64,000 bases of DNA from Albula goreensis (taxonomy: Eukaryota; Chordata; Actinopteri; Albuliformes; Albulidae): assembly GCA_022829145.1 (NCBI GenBank), contig CM040745.1, positions 29,301,906 through 29,365,905 of the forward strand, in the 5' to 3' direction. Each line of letters opens with the position of its first letter. Position 1 is the stretch's first letter. Under the pieces are notes generated by a model. It saw nothing but the letters and a program-made list of their open reading frames with translations. It did no database searches and was not told where the DNA came from. Of this stretch, positions 10,871 to 24,100 are shown one piece after another. A program made the position numbers and the translations under genes.

Positions 10871-13290
10871 CTAGTTAAAATAATCATTCCAATCATGCTC
10901 TGGAAGACTCTTGGAACTAATATTTGAGATTCCAAAGCAACATGAGAGACCTCCCGAAAAGAGCTCCAACTGCTGCTGCCAGAGCTACAAACCATCTCAT
11001 CACAGAAACGGAAAAACATAAACACATATAAAAGAAAAGGAACTAAAAAAACTAGTCTACGGGAACAGCACTGGAAAGCGTATATATGATGACATACTGT
11101 ATGACAGCTTGAGTGTGAAAGATATATTTTATTTTAATTAGGTATGAGTCATTGTTGTCATAATGTGTGGTGTTTGTTAAAGCATCATAAAATACAATAT
11201 CAAAAAATGTAACTAGATTATTTCAAAATGTGGGAACAGACAACAATAAATATTCATTAGCATCTGTAAACATGTTCAAACCACTATATTCAAAGTTCAG
11301 TTATTTTTCATTGGAACAACTATCCCCAGATTACAGTGGTATAGCCTATTTTTGTGTTTGATCTGGTGCTGTCAGTTTGACTGAACAGAGTACACTTTGA
11401 TGTCCCTGAGTTTGCAGTGTAAACAAACCAGTCCACACAGACAGGATGCTTATTTTACTGAACACAGAAATAAAATAAAAACATATACAACAGTTCAGGA
11501 GGTTAAAATATCATTCAAATGACATCAAATAAGTTCCGTGGACAGTCGATGGAGTATTCATGTCCATTAAAACAATAGTTATTTGGCATTGTTAGTATTT
11601 GAGTTAATTTATCAGGAATTCTCTCCTTATGTGTGTATAGGTGTATGGGTGTGTGTGTGTGTGCTTCTTTAGAAAATTGTAATAAATAGGTTTGGCTTCA
11701 GGAATATAAGTATTCTGTGCAAATACTGCTAATTAAGTGTTAAAATGGGAGTGTGCGTGAAAGAATTGTAAACCAGAACAATCCCAAATACCTGAAGCCT
11801 AAATTGCTGTCTGGTCCAGCGTTCCTGAAGGCAGATGGTGTCATCTACTCTGCGCTGCTCCATTTTTCTATGTAGTGGCTTCAGCTTCGGCTTCACTTTA
11901 ACGTGTGTTATTTTGACTACAGAGTGTTCTATGCGCTTACCTTTTTTCCTCCAAATTTTGATTGTCTGATTGTTTTCACATTATTTTCATTGCTTCAACC
12001 ATGTCTGTCATTTCAGGAAAGAGCATCCAATGTCCTTCCATAACACCTGATATCAACCATTGAATTTGCCACCGTGCTGTCCACAGGTTTCTCCTGTGAA
12101 TTAGAGGAAGACACTTTGGCTTTTTGTGAGACAGGCTGTGGGTGAGATGTGGAAATCCCAGCCAACATGTTTTGTTAAAATAGTAAAATGAACTTCCTGT
12201 GTGTTCAGTGTACAGTCTGAAGAAGGCATTTGTGCTGACAGTCCTCTATGAGGCTGTTCAGCTACCATAATCTGTTTTTATGCCCAAAAATCTGGAAAAA
12301 TTACTTATAGCTAGTTATGATTTAATAATTGAGTAAAACTGGACAGATTCAGTGCAAGTGCAGATCCATGTACAGCAGAAACTGCACATCAGTGCTGTTT
12401 TCATCTGCTTAAGCAATTTAACTGTACCTACAGTTGATAAACCTTCATTTTGGTGAAAGTGAAGGGCATGTAATAATAACCATCATCATGTATGATTCTA
12501 TATCGCAGAACATGCACATTTAGCAAGCAGCTAGTAGGCCATGCTTGATAGATCAATTCCCCACATCCTCTGCATTTCCTATGTGAAATCCCCATGTCAG
12601 TGAACCTCAGGGTTGCATTCTCTCAGCCAGCGATGCTGGAGCTGTATTTGTACCAAGTTGGAAGATCGATGCCGAAGGACAAAAGGAAGTATAAGGGGGC
12701 GGGGCAGGCACTAAATCTTAGCGATTGGGTGTTTTAAGCACTAACCTAGAGGGCACCAGTCAAATTGCAAGCAGTCTACACTGAAGAAACAATACAAAAC
12801 AATCAATATCTAATAAAGTGTGTGGAGACAAGCCTACCCATATAAGGGTTTGGCAGGCTAAATTAATAAATAATTAAATTTCATAAGAGTGGGCATTAAA
12901 TTGTTCGCAAAGGAATATTATATATGCATTGCTAGACATACATAGAAACACCTTCCAAGCTTTGTTATAGGCAATGATATTCTCTCTGAAGGCCATCCAT
13001 ATGTACTTTGCAGTGATTTACATGTTAATGGGGAACATCTGAGGCATTACTGCAGAAAGCTCTTCTCCCCATTATCAGAACTTCAGTCACTTTACATATT
13101 AAGCATGTCATAGCCATTATTCCTATATGAGCAGTGGTGGTGAAAGACATGAAAAGGGATGATGGAAAGCAAGTGCATTTTGACAGTCTTATTTGAATAG
13201 TCCTAGACACTAGTAACAATTACTTGTAAATGAACTCTGCAACCGTATAAGCTATATTTTCTAAAAAACTTAAACTAGGACAGTGTTCCC
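10871..13290. other. Non-coding stretch, nothing recognised
   Basis: 2.4 kb of AT-rich sequence with a short (GT)n at about 11649-11663. No gene or repeat family was recognised. Confidence 0.5.
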
Positions 13291-13358
13291 CCTGACTGTG
13301 TTCCATTCCTGACCATGTGTAATCCCTGACTGTATGTTGCGCCTGACCACATGCTAAA
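13291..13358. repeat. 17-bp minisatellite, 4 copies
   Basis: CCTGAC starts at 13291, 13308, 13325 and 13342, exactly 17 bp apart. Units read 'cctgactgtgttccatt', 'cctgaccatgtgtaatc', 'cctgactgtatgttgcg' and 'cctgaccacatgctaaa'. The first half of each unit is conserved and the second half variable. Two alternating forms (CCTGACTGT and CCTGACCA) suggest a 34-bp higher-order unit. Confidence 0.75.
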
Positions 13359-13777
13359 CGGCACCATGCAGTATTCCTTTCAGAGTAGCAGTGCGACTGC
13401 GCTGTGTCTGACCATGAGCACGTGCAGCCTCGGGCCTGTCACCTCCTGTGCTTATTTCCCAATGCAAATTCATTTTAATCTGCATATGTAATTATATTTC
13501 TGTTACTAGACATCAGTAATTATGACTCTCTGGGAGCTCCCTCTGTCTTATGAGAAGTATAGTTATAGTAGAAATAGTATTCTATTTCTGTCATTGGACT
13601 ACATATAATCATGTGGCTATTAGTTGGATATTACTCCAACAAAATGGCATGGGTACTTGACATTATTAAAAAAAAATGATGGTTCCATCCAATTCCTAAT
13701 GTATATATTTTAGACCTTGTCTTACCACAAATAAGAGTGCAATCCTCTAACGTCCCAGTCCTGTTGCAGATCAATGG
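13359..13777. other. Non-coding stretch, nothing recognised
   Basis: No gene or repeat recognised between the minisatellite and the Tigger-like element. Confidence 0.4.
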
Positions 13778-14125
13778 TACAGTGTGGTCCCGTTATAATG
13801 AGATTGTTGAGGTCCATAAAATGTTATTGTGAAAAAAGGAGGGCTGCGCTAAATCAGGGTTCAAGAAAATCAGTGTTCAAACTGACGCAATGTTGGCCTA
13901 ACATCCTAAAACACCCCTGTTTTCACCCTATTTGACCCGTTTTTTTTTTTTTTTTTTTCAGGTTTACCTTCTGTTAATTACCTTTGATTTAAAGAATTCT
14001 GCTAACAAATCGTTGTTGTTACAGTAGAAATGAACACGCTAATTAATTAAAAAGGTCCAATGATTCATCAAATTATATCCAAATTTGCGTTAAATCGGGA
14101 TACGTAAAATCGGGGTTTCACTGTA
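13778..14125. mobile_element. Tigger/pogo-like MITE flanked by TA
   Basis: The element is 13780-14123 (344 bp) and is bounded by TA on both sides (13778-13779 and 14124-14125), the target duplication of Tc1/mariner-superfamily elements. Left end 'cagtgtggtcccgttataat'. Right end, reverse-complemented, 'cagtgaaaccccgattttac'. The termini agree in CAGTG..., CCCG and the following TTAT/TTTTA region, typical of pogo/Tigger elements (CAGTGGAACCTCGNTTAT). Internal phrases such as 'gcgttaaatcgggatacg' repeat the 'TTAAATCGGG' theme. There is no transposase frame. A 19-T run (13940-13958) lies inside. Termini are diverged, so it is older than the hAT MITE at 9.2 kb. Confidence 0.75.
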
Positions 14126-14735
14126 TTGCTCTCCTTAACTCTGGTACAGACAGAGCTGTGACAGACAGAGGGAATCATTACTGAAGCTTATTGTGTTTCA
14201 CATTTGGTAAACCCTTAGTGAGTGCTTTTATTACCATGCCTTTAACCTCTACATTATTGAGTCCATAGAAATATCACTATTCTATAACTTGTCGAAAAAA
14301 GCAGGCCCCAAATAAAATTCTGTTTCCCTTTTACTGTAAATATAATTCTGCATTAGAAACTATGCATTCAGCTACGAATTGGAAAACAGCTTATGACAGA
14401 AGTGGTACTGAAAAAAATACGCTTTAGAGCTTGTTCTATTTTTCATGCATCTGTCCGACAGAGTCTGCTATTAATCACACACAGGTCAGCTGAACGAACA
14501 CAGGCAATCAAAGTAACTGTTTTTCCAGCTGATGTGGTTTGATTAGATTCCTCATGAAGATAAATTGTAATGGTTTTGTGTTTATTTACTTTGATAATAA
14601 TGATATTTTGAATAAAACATTGCAGTTAAGTGGTCCATTTGCAAGATATTTCATGCCTATTTTATAGTTGTAAAGTAGTGTGCAGTAGTTGAGAAAAGTC
14701 ATTTTAGAATGGCCACTTTTCTCATCCACTTTAGG
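14126..14735. other. Non-coding stretch, nothing recognised
   Basis: No gene or repeat recognised. Confidence 0.45.
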
Positions 14736-14919
14736 CTCTTCACAAAATGGGTGTATTCCAAGCTACTTTAACCTCTTCATAAAATGGCTGTGTTCCAAGC
14801 TCCTTTAACCTCTTCACAAAATGGCTGTGTTCCAAGCCCCTTTGACCTCTTTACAAAGTGCTTGTGTTCCAAGGCAGTTTAACCTCAACAAAACCAATGT
14901 GTCCCAAAAGCACTTTGCA
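14736..14919. repeat. 37-bp minisatellite, about 5 copies
   Basis: Units begin with CTCTTCACAAAATGG at 14736, 14773, 14810, 14847 and, degenerate, 14884, exactly 37 bp apart. Each continues 'ctgtgttccaagctcctt' and ends TTAAC or TTGAC. Copies 2 and 3 differ at only a few sites and copy 5 is strongly eroded. The preceding 'cactttagg' may be the end of a further decayed copy. Confidence 0.85.
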
Positions 14920-17900
14920 GCAATTTAGGCTGAAACAGAGTCATTTATCATCAGGGGTTATTTTTGAAAAGAGTATATCAATCAGAGAGAGAAGCATTGC
15001 AAGTCACCCCATTATGACTGTGCTTAGAGACTGAAAGACACTGGACCCTTTCACTCTACTAAAACAGACAAATGCACCCACAACTACAACTGTTCAAACA
15101 AGCTGCACCAGTAATGAAACTGACTGCACATAGCAGTTGGTCTTCCACATAGATGTTTAACATTTTTACTCAATTCTACTTTCAGTGGTCGTGTGTCCTC
15201 TGTAGGGAAATAGAGCACAGTCGCTGTCTTTGTAATGGGGTAATATGGCTTGTCAAAAACATTTATGTTCTGCAGTACACATATAATCTGAGGTGTTGTT
15301 TGTATGAGTCAGGCTATTATAAGTACAGGAATTGACAACATAAAAATATCAAATGTTGATTTGCCTCATAAGAAGCCTGTCAGAAGCAACACAATGACGT
15401 TTGTACAAGCTTTTAAGTAACTATCCTTTTGGCACAATCAACAAAAGCTACCCAGCAGTAAGTGCCATTTCACAGAGAAAACATGAGCACTGTAGATTAC
15501 AGTAACCATACACTTTATTTCTTTATCTGCTGCGCCACACATGCTAAGTATCAGTATTGTCAAAAAATTTTATATGCCCGCAAACAGAAATTGTGCTGTT
15601 TTTGGACCCAAAGAACACAAATAACTCATATTTTTTCAGCAAGAACACTCTCTGTGAGGCAGTTTAATCTCCGATACTCAATCAGGATTTCTTCAGTGAG
15701 CTGTTCTCTTTGCATGGTGCGGAATTAATCCAGGGAGCCTGAGGATTTGAACTGGAGTCTAGAGTGGACTAAACACCCCTACAAATTATTTACACCCCAC
15801 CTGGCTTGAAGGTCATATGAAGAATATTTACTTAGAAGAATGTGTGGACTAGATCAGCAAAGCCTGGAATCTGTGCACTATCAAATCCAGCACTTTTCCA
15901 TTTTATGGAAAAATTTTACACTCAGACCCTTAGCCTTTTTGTATGACTAACTAGAAATTGTATCATCATAAATTCAATTATTACATTTCGCTTTTTATGC
16001 AGTAATGTACTGTACATTTACATACTGTTATATCTAATTAATGTAATTTATGACTTTTATATTGTTTATTCTTTATTTTTTTAAAGTGAAATTTTGATTA
16101 AATCTCACTAGCTGGTTCATATTTTGTGCTTTTTTTGCATTCGGTTTGGTTCAATGTGTTCTGCACCCTTGTGCAGTGATCTGTCATCAACTCAGGGCCC
16201 TGATGTGACAGGCTGTCATTGTCAGCAGACAAATGGCACAGCAGAATATACAACACATTACAGGAAATGCACAGGAAATGGTTTCATAAGGCAAAAACCC
16301 CAGAAATCTGATTTAACCTTGTGCTTTACTCTCAGTCAGGTCCTAAATGGGTTACACTGCAGTTTCTGTGGTTTCTTCTGTTAGTTTCTTTTCACACTTC
16401 CAAGATTAATATTCACTTTTGGTATCACTTAATTCTGCTTCCTTAAACAATTTCGCAAGTGAATCGCAATATCTGAACTGGTGTTCATATTTCATATGTC
16501 ACCAAGATGAAAACAAACCTTTAAGAGTCATAATGGTTCATGGGTTCAGGGTTCTCAAATGGATCAGCCGTTAAAGATGTTTACCACAAGCACAGGTCAC
16601 AACTTAGGCCTGAACCTAAGGTGTGTGTTGATCATCACTCATTAACGTGAGTAATGTGAGTTATGAAAACGTAGGCCTGGAGAAAGTCTCTAAGCATGTG
16701 ACAGTTTGAGCTGTCAGGCCACATTTCAGCATTTATCCTCCAGGTGTCCCTGAAGGCACTCCATCATTTGACTAAAAGCACTGACTGAAGAGTAACTACA
16801 CACTTTATGACTTATGAGGTGTTCGTTAGTGCAAAGCAATAAAGAGCTGCTACAGATAAGTGAGGAGGAAGTCAAGCATGGACTTGCAAACAACATCAAG
16901 ACATGACAAGTAAAATAATGTCCTACGGGTATATTGCATACAGATGCATTTAAATAATATTTTTCTCATCTTACAATTTATCTTGAGACTAACCCAAATG
17001 TTTACAACTGGTCAGAACTTAAAGACACAAAAACACAAAATACATGGTAGAGTGGGGCAAATGGCTGTGAAAAGGCAAAGAGCAGTAAGGGGCAACATAA
17101 TTTCACAATTTCAAACAAAGGCTTTGTACAATGCACACAACCCATTTCTAAAAGTCAAAATGACTTGTTACATCTTAAAGCAAGTGATTAACAGGGGGAC
17201 GATTTTCACATTTCCATGATAAATTCCATACAATTTGAAATTCCAAAACATTGCATATCACCTGAAATCAATGTCATGTTGATAATGTCATGCTCAAAGC
17301 ACAGAACGGGCATTGCTTTTCTCAAATGGAGGAATAAATCACATAACCAGTCACTGAGAACAAATCTAGAACAAAGACTTTATAGCAAAGAATGTTTTTA
17401 GCAAAATGTGATGTAACCTTTGCTTGCTCCCAAAATAATGTAGCAAAAAGATTTTCACTGTTAAATAAGGCAGAAAGGTCAAAACAAAGTGGAATCATGT
17501 TTTGCATGGAAACCTTTTGAAAACTGAAGGCTCTCAAATTGATTAGATTAGAAATGGGTGGGCATTGAGGGCAACAGGCAGGGCTGGAGCAGCTTGCTGT
17601 CTCATCTCATCCCTCAACCAGATTTGATTTAGCCAGTGATTGGTTTTTATTGCCTTTCCACTGAATGTGAACAGACACAGATATAACACGCTTCAATAAT
17701 TTGTCTGATACTGGCATCTCGATCAGGATACAAATTAAAAGTTTGCAAACCCATCTTGCTGAGTACTCAGTTAACCAGCCACAGTTAGTTCCTGTAATTT
17801 CGATGGCTCACCTTGGAGTGGTTTAGGATGGAAGTTACAAGGACTAAGAATATGATGAGCAACATCAAATAAGCTAAATCTAAATAAGCATTCTTAGCCG

Positions 17901-20900
17901 TTCACCCCGAGAACTGTGAATGTCTGTTCTCTGTGCAGGAAGGGTTAATGTTTGCAAACTCTCACCTTGGAGCATGCTTATCTCACAAGCCACAAGGAGC
18001 CACCTGAACGATCCAATCCAAACTGAACAGATACGGCACATTTTGTTAAAATCACTCAGTCGGATATCACATTCTGCCAAATTTTTTGGGATTTAAAGCA
18101 GAGCACAAATTGGTTTTCTAGACAAACATCTTCATCCTGGCATAGATTTCTACTAAACAAAATCTAAATGACCTAAATGTGTGCAGGATGGCCACAGTGG
18201 GAGGCCCATGCCTGACAGTCAGTAACCCTTTTTTCCCTTACTTCACAGGTGATCGCACAGCCCCAAGCAGAATCAGGACTGAGCAGATAAGATTAGATTG
18301 GCTTTCATTTAAATTCATACAATGTGTATGAAACAACCTCTCATATGGTGTCCTCCCCAGCTCCTGCTCAACCATCAAGCTCATCTGAGTCCACAGTCAT
18401 CTCTCTTCTAGGATTGTAGCCTGTCTCTGCTTCCCTAGCCCCCCTCTCCTCACTCACTGGTGAGACTGTTGCAGACCCTCTCCTCTGTGTACATTGTTTG
18501 AGTCCAGCTTTTCCTCATACACATACTCACTTCAGTAATACTACCGAGCATCCAGGAACAGCTGCTAATTCAATCCACGTTTGTCACTTGCTGTTAGGTC
18601 TTCCCAGAATTCCTCATTGTGACATTGGTCTTTGTGTTTTTAAATGAAAATGTATTTTACAATGTAATACCTCCAAGGTTAGGCAACATGGAAAATGGCT
18701 ACATGTTATGTTTATGGTGAGGTAAGTGTATGTTATGTTAGGAAAGTTTTCAAAAATATACGGCAATCCATTAAACAGGAGACTTTCTAGTAACTGACAA
18801 TGATTAAATTCAGCTAGACAATTTTGAGAGCTGGATGTTTTTCTTTTGTTAAATGTGTGACATTCACAGCTGCTCTTCTTCATTTCTGTGCCACTGCAGT
18901 GTGCATCTTTTATTTTTTCACCTTAATTTTTTTTTTACATATCATATTGTGCACTCATTTTAAATCGGCATTTCCCACCTGCTCACAGAAGAAAAAAACT
19001 ACAGCATATGTTCTTTGCAGGCATCTACATTAATCTACTTCCAGATTTTCAAACATACACAGATGATTCCATTTATTTAGTCTAATGCATAATAGGTATC
19101 AGCAGATATAAACATGTGCCGGAGAGACAGAAAATAAATGATAAACGGACAATTACTTCAATTAACTGAATGACTGCTTGACATCCCCATCACCCATTAA
19201 AAGTTCAAATGGCACATTGTAATGGCAGTATTTTCGGCCAGGTTTGTCTTGCTTAAACACCCAGCATGTTGGATCTGGCATTATGTTGATCAAATTTATC
19301 AGAACCAGTCAAGCTGTACAGATTTCAGTTTTATAGCTATTTTCACACTGGCTTTTAAAAAGCATTTGTCAGTCTTGCCACTGAAGTACTGTGTCCTGCC
19401 AAATTGGCAAGCTCATTTATGCAAAGTACATCGAAGATGTTTGTTGCAACTTGCTTTTCTCTTGTAAGCTATCAAGGCAATACATGCTGCACAGACCATC
19501 AATCCACCACTTTCATCAAATGTTGCCTTTGAGTATTTAGCAACAATCCCGTTCTTGAAGCATCAGGCAATTTGCGACTAATTGACAACAACAGTTCTTT
19601 AAACTCTGGCAGCATGCATGCTTTTCGCACTCAACTCAAAAATAAAGGAAATCTGAATGGTTTTGGCACTAAGCGCAATCAAATACAAAGCAGCCATACT
19701 CCTTTCAGTGACTGAGTCATGCGTACATTCATATTGTTTTCACGAGGATCTTATTTCAGTATTGTTACGATCTCTGAGACAAAACTATAGCCATTATAGT
19801 CATAATTTGTTTCATTAACGTAATGATCACAAACCATATATGTAAAGCCATCCAAAACATTGGTCCAAAAAATCGTATTTCCTTAAACATCCCATCCCAT
19901 GTGTATTTTTTTATTATGATTATATTGCTTCAAATTACCACACATTCTGTACTTTGAAAATTGTATTGCACAAACATCCAAATTCAAAAACTGATGTAAG
20001 TGACAGTATGATTAATTAGGGTATAATTAGACCTGAAATATTCTCCCAAGTGTCATGGCATACATTTTGCATAATTACAGATATGATTTTGCTATCCAGC
20101 TCCTAAAGCAACTCAGCAAATGGGACATTACTAATTCAGCAGCTTGGGTCAGTGGGTCTACACTTCTTTTAATTAGGATATCTCTGGGTAAAATCAGGAA
20201 ATATGTTTGGCTAGAGCAGGCCACTTTAATAAGTGGCTATAGAGTAGACTACAGAACTATAGAATAGACCACAGTGCCCAAGAAAACACATAACCCTCAG
20301 AATACTGCCATGCTTTGAAGTGCTCATGATGGAGGAGGCTAAATCTTTCTGTGACACTAACAGAGCTTTCTGGCTTGTCTGAATATGAGACATCCTGACA
20401 TGCACACATTACTGCCACTGTCTCCCCATCTATTGCATGAGCTGCAAACTCCGGTCCCAAACTGCTGCAGACCAGTTTTTTTGCTACATTTGAACCCTTT
20501 AACTACATAATCTTATTAATAATTATACTTAATGGATGCAGGAAACCATGTCCTAACACTGGGGGAGGAGATTCACAACTCAGACTGGTTGTTCATGCTC
20601 CAGCAGTCAACAAAAATGCTCAAACTGTGACCAACAGCTCAGATGTTACTGAGAAAACATCTCTGGGACTTCATAACCTGGGATACCAACCTCTGAACTA
20701 TTCAACAGGCAGAACTGATACTTACATTTACCCAAATATTACAAAACAAATGACCCACTCATCCAGGTTTTTTTGTTTCAGTAATATCATTTTTTCTTAT
20801 TGTTACATAAAAATGTATTTACATAATGCCTTCAAGCAAGTATAGCTACCCATATGCAGGGACTATTGAAATTCCTAAGTGCATGACCTCAGCAGCATGC

Positions 20901-21880
20901 TGCCAGTGTCTCAAGCCTTATCCTCCGGGCCTGACTGTAGGCACTCCAATTCACACTTGATCTCAGTAATCATTTGATAAACAGCACAGGTGAGGAACAT
21001 TATACCTTCAAGCATTAATTAGAAAACGCTTGTCAGCCAATTCAATACCATGATATGTTTTTTTTTTTCCACCAGAAGCCGAGAAATAAAAAATGAGCCA
21101 GTAAAATTGATGGAGAATGGGACATGCCATGGAAGATTCAGCCAGAAGCATAACGTCTAAAGTCAAAACTAAGAAAACACATGCACTGTAGTTCACCTAT
21201 GCTGCCAAACGTACATTTGGTGAACTCTCATTCTGTCCAGATTAGAAAAGGGACATACAGTCTTGTAGTTTAAGCTACACTAACAATGTTTTGCTGGTAA
21301 AACAAAAACAGCCACATTTCTAATTTGTATCCTCCATGAATTAATGTGTTTGTTCAATTTAAATCAATTATGAATACAATGAAGAGATTAAAAATGTATA
21401 TTCTAAGACCCATAGAAACCTTGGAAAAGAGGAATTGCATTTCTGTGAGCCCTGTTAATAACTGAGGGTAAAGTGAGTTGTGTCATTATGAACCGAAAAC
21501 TGGACAGAAACCACATTTGTAGGCAGTAATGTTTCAATGAATAATGAAAGGCACCCTCTCATGCTGGCTGTCACACAGCAGAAACACTTATCGATTTGTT
21601 TTCTCTGTTTATGGTCCATTTTGAATTCTATTATTACATCAGAGAATAAAACTAATGCAATTATCAGAGTGATTGTATTAAATTGGACAAAAGCCCAATT
21701 AATGAAAAGGAAGAGAATGGCATGTAAATTGAACATTCATTAATTAGAATCAGTGTTAGTAATACATCCAATGTAATACATTTTCTCCTTTTTTTCTTTT
21801 GAATTTTGTCCTTGAATTAAATGTAACCGTGTTAGTCTAATGACATCTTCCTCTCTGGCCTGACATGAATACACCTGGAG
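14920..21880. other. Long non-coding stretch, nothing recognised
   Basis: About 7 kb with no recognisable gene, RNA, transposon end or tandem array. All open frames are 91 codons or shorter and lack known domains. Short homopolymers only (for example T10 at about 21058-21068). An intergenic or intronic nature is inferred from the absence of signals. Confidence 0.5.
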
Positions 21881-22340
21881 CTTCCACACCTACATAAAAC
21901 ATCTGCTTCAATCCACAGGAGCAACAGGGCATCAGTGCAGAGAAACCCAGTGACAACGGGAAAACCGCCACCATGTGGTGTTATTTCTGTCTTTATGAGT
22001 GACGTGCCACGATCGCTGGCCCTTCGCAGCCCTTCTCATCTCCTCTCGGCCCCAGCAGCTGAGTGCGTGGCGGTCCGGGGTCACGGATGAGGAGAGTGGA
22101 AATGACAGGAACATCTGCTTGATGGCAATGCAGCAGGATTCACCAGCTGTTCCTGGATGTAACGGATCTAGCAGGTCCCCCTGGCCGCTGCCCCAAAGAC
22201 ACCCATGCCAGCTGGAGGGGACGATGGCCATTCCACCACCCTTTTGACAAGAGAGGGCATTCTGACATCATCGCTGGCCTCACAGCGAGACAGGGTAGTC
22301 ACACATCATCACTGGGAGTGACCTTCAGCTGCTACAGGAA
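21881..22340. promoter_or_regulatory. Candidate conserved non-coding element, CpG-retaining
   Basis: This block is richer in G+C and CpG than its surroundings (for example 'cacgatcgctggcccttcgc' near 22007) and contains no repeat or convincing long frame. A Kozak-like GCCACCATG at 21967-21975 opens only 9 codons. CpG retention in an AT-rich, CpG-depleted region is compatible with selective constraint or hypomethylation. No conservation test was possible, so the regulatory role is an inference. Confidence 0.3.
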
Positions 22341-22368
22341 GAGATTAGCTGGTGTAGAGTGTGTATAA

Positions 22369-22440
22369 GCTCTTTTTCTTTCTCTCTCTCTCGCTCTCTC
22401 TCACTGTCTCTGTCTCTCTGTCTCTTGCTCTCTTCCCTCT
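22369..22440. repeat. Imperfect (TC)n pyrimidine tract
   Basis: About 70 bases are nearly all C and T on the + strand, with occasional G (CTCTCTCG, TGTCTC). This tract supplies the N-terminal low-complexity half of the longest open frame in the window (22361-22882), which I reject as a gene. Confidence 0.85.
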
Positions 22441-22547
22441 TAGTCTCCCAGCAGACAGCGCTCTTTCTACTTTATTTTTTATTTATTATTATTTTATTCT
22501 ACATGTTGCCTTTTTCATCCTGAATGATGTTCACCTCCCTTTTACAG

Positions 22548-22556
22548 AAATGGACA
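22548..22556 (+). other. Possible 9-nt microexon (splice signals only)
   Basis: A pyrimidine-rich acceptor 'cacctcccttttacag' ends at 22547 and a consensus donor 'gtaagtact' starts at 22557, leaving the 9 bases AAATGGACA between them. A 'gttgcc' lies upstream. In-frame microexons of this size exist in vertebrate neuronal genes. No flanking exon or gene is recognised here and such signal pairs occur by chance, so the call is weak. Confidence 0.12.
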
Positions 22557-22879
22557 GTAAGTACTGTGACTGGGCGGGGAGAGGGGGGGAAACTCTACAG
22601 CCAAGGGATGAACACTACAGCCACATGGGAAAAGTGAAATATGACAGCCCTTATCTTAACCTTTTTCAGCAGTACAATACATGTTTTTATATCCATTTTT
22701 TCATGTCTCCGACTCTCTCAGGGTCAGGATGTAGGTGGACAATTCTGTGTTGCTCTCTGGAGGGGGTGGTTGGAGAGCTTCCACTGACCGTGGCACTGAT
22801 GTGTCTCAGAGAGCTGAAAAGCCCCTGTCTCTCGCTCACACACCTACTCTCTCATTATCTGCTTCCCTCAGATAAGAGC

Positions 22880-23225
22880 TGACAGACCACCTGCTGCTTC
22901 GCCGCCCCACAGGCCTTTCACAGGGCCCCCGGGGACCCGGAGCCTGAAAAACGTCACGACAGAGAGCGAGTACCAGGATTCATTTCACTCACTCAATCGC
23001 TGGAGGAACAGGGCTGCAAGATTGAGAGATGGGCCATCATCATTAGTCACAGCCCAAGTCTCTCGGTTATGGGCGTACCGTCAGCGGGGAGAGTCAGGGG
23101 TCTGCAAATGCTCGGGGATGTCCACCCCCTCTCCAACCAATCTCAACATGGAGCCATCGTGTGGTTACCCAGACATCCCTGAAGCAGGCTCTGGGCAGGG
23201 ACAATTCACTCGCTGAAATGACTTG
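22880..23225. promoter_or_regulatory. Candidate conserved non-coding element, GC-rich
   Basis: G+C- and CpG-richer segment with 'gcttcgccgccccacagg', 'ggcccccggggacccgg' and 'gtaccgtcagcgggg'. No transposon signature or recognisable protein. It follows the 21.9-22.3 kb block and may belong to the same regulatory domain. The evidence is composition only. Confidence 0.3.
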
Positions 23226-24100
23226 TGAGAAAAGGGAGAAAAGGGAGGTGGACAGGATGCAAATGTATTATTGACAGGCCTTTCATTGTACAAGAACAGT
23301 ATGCCAGTGAGGAGTGGAGTTAGGCAGCTGGGGCAACGCTCTGAATATGCTCTCATTCACTGGCAACAATCTTCACATGTTCATACACAGACAGTTATTT
23401 CTGTAATAAACCATATGTTAAAAAATATCTTGTTTGAAACCATTATATGTAAATTTGTGATCATGCATTGAAGAAACAGGCAGAAGCACTTTTGGAGAAA
23501 TTACTAGAATAACACATTCAAAGCTACAAATTGGTTCACATTTTGAATGAACACTCACTCATCTGCCCAGATCCATTACTGGTATTTACTAAAAGTGAAG
23601 GGATTCGGTCCAATTACCTTTAACTTTCCCCCTGTAATCATCATATAGAGAACATGGTTTATGTCTGATGATTTTTATGACTGATATCCAGTCATAAAAT
23701 TGTTTTGGGGGATGGAGTGTGAAGTTGTTCAAAGTCATACTTGTGTGTCTTTGTAAGATATGACACCCCATGCTACCAGCGTCAAAAGCTGTTGTTTACA
23801 AAAAGGCTGCAACACTGTTATTGACCACACACATTCAATGATGCTTCTGGTTAAATTTTACTGTAACTTTTTTTATGCTGGCTGGATTGTTTAACCTAGT
23901 ATGCACGATTAATCTCATTTTTTTATGAACATATGACATATCCTATTCGACTGCACTGCCACTCTTTTGGAGCCACACATATTCCACACATCCCTCCATA
24001 CGCCTCCAGCCTGGGTACTCATGTTCATCGGGAAGATAAACAGGACATGGGCGCAGTCAATTTCCACTACCATGCTTGAGGAACTTGTGATGAGGTAAAA
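23226..24100. other. Non-coding stretch, nothing recognised
   Basis: No gene or repeat recognised. Confidence 0.45.

Noticed and set aside
21967-22002. Perfect Kozak context GCCACCATG
   Set aside because: The frame stops after 9 codons.
22361-22882. Longest open frame in the window (173 codons, +)
   Set aside because: Its first third is a translated (TC)n tract, the rest has no recognisable domain, and there is no promoter or conserved start context.
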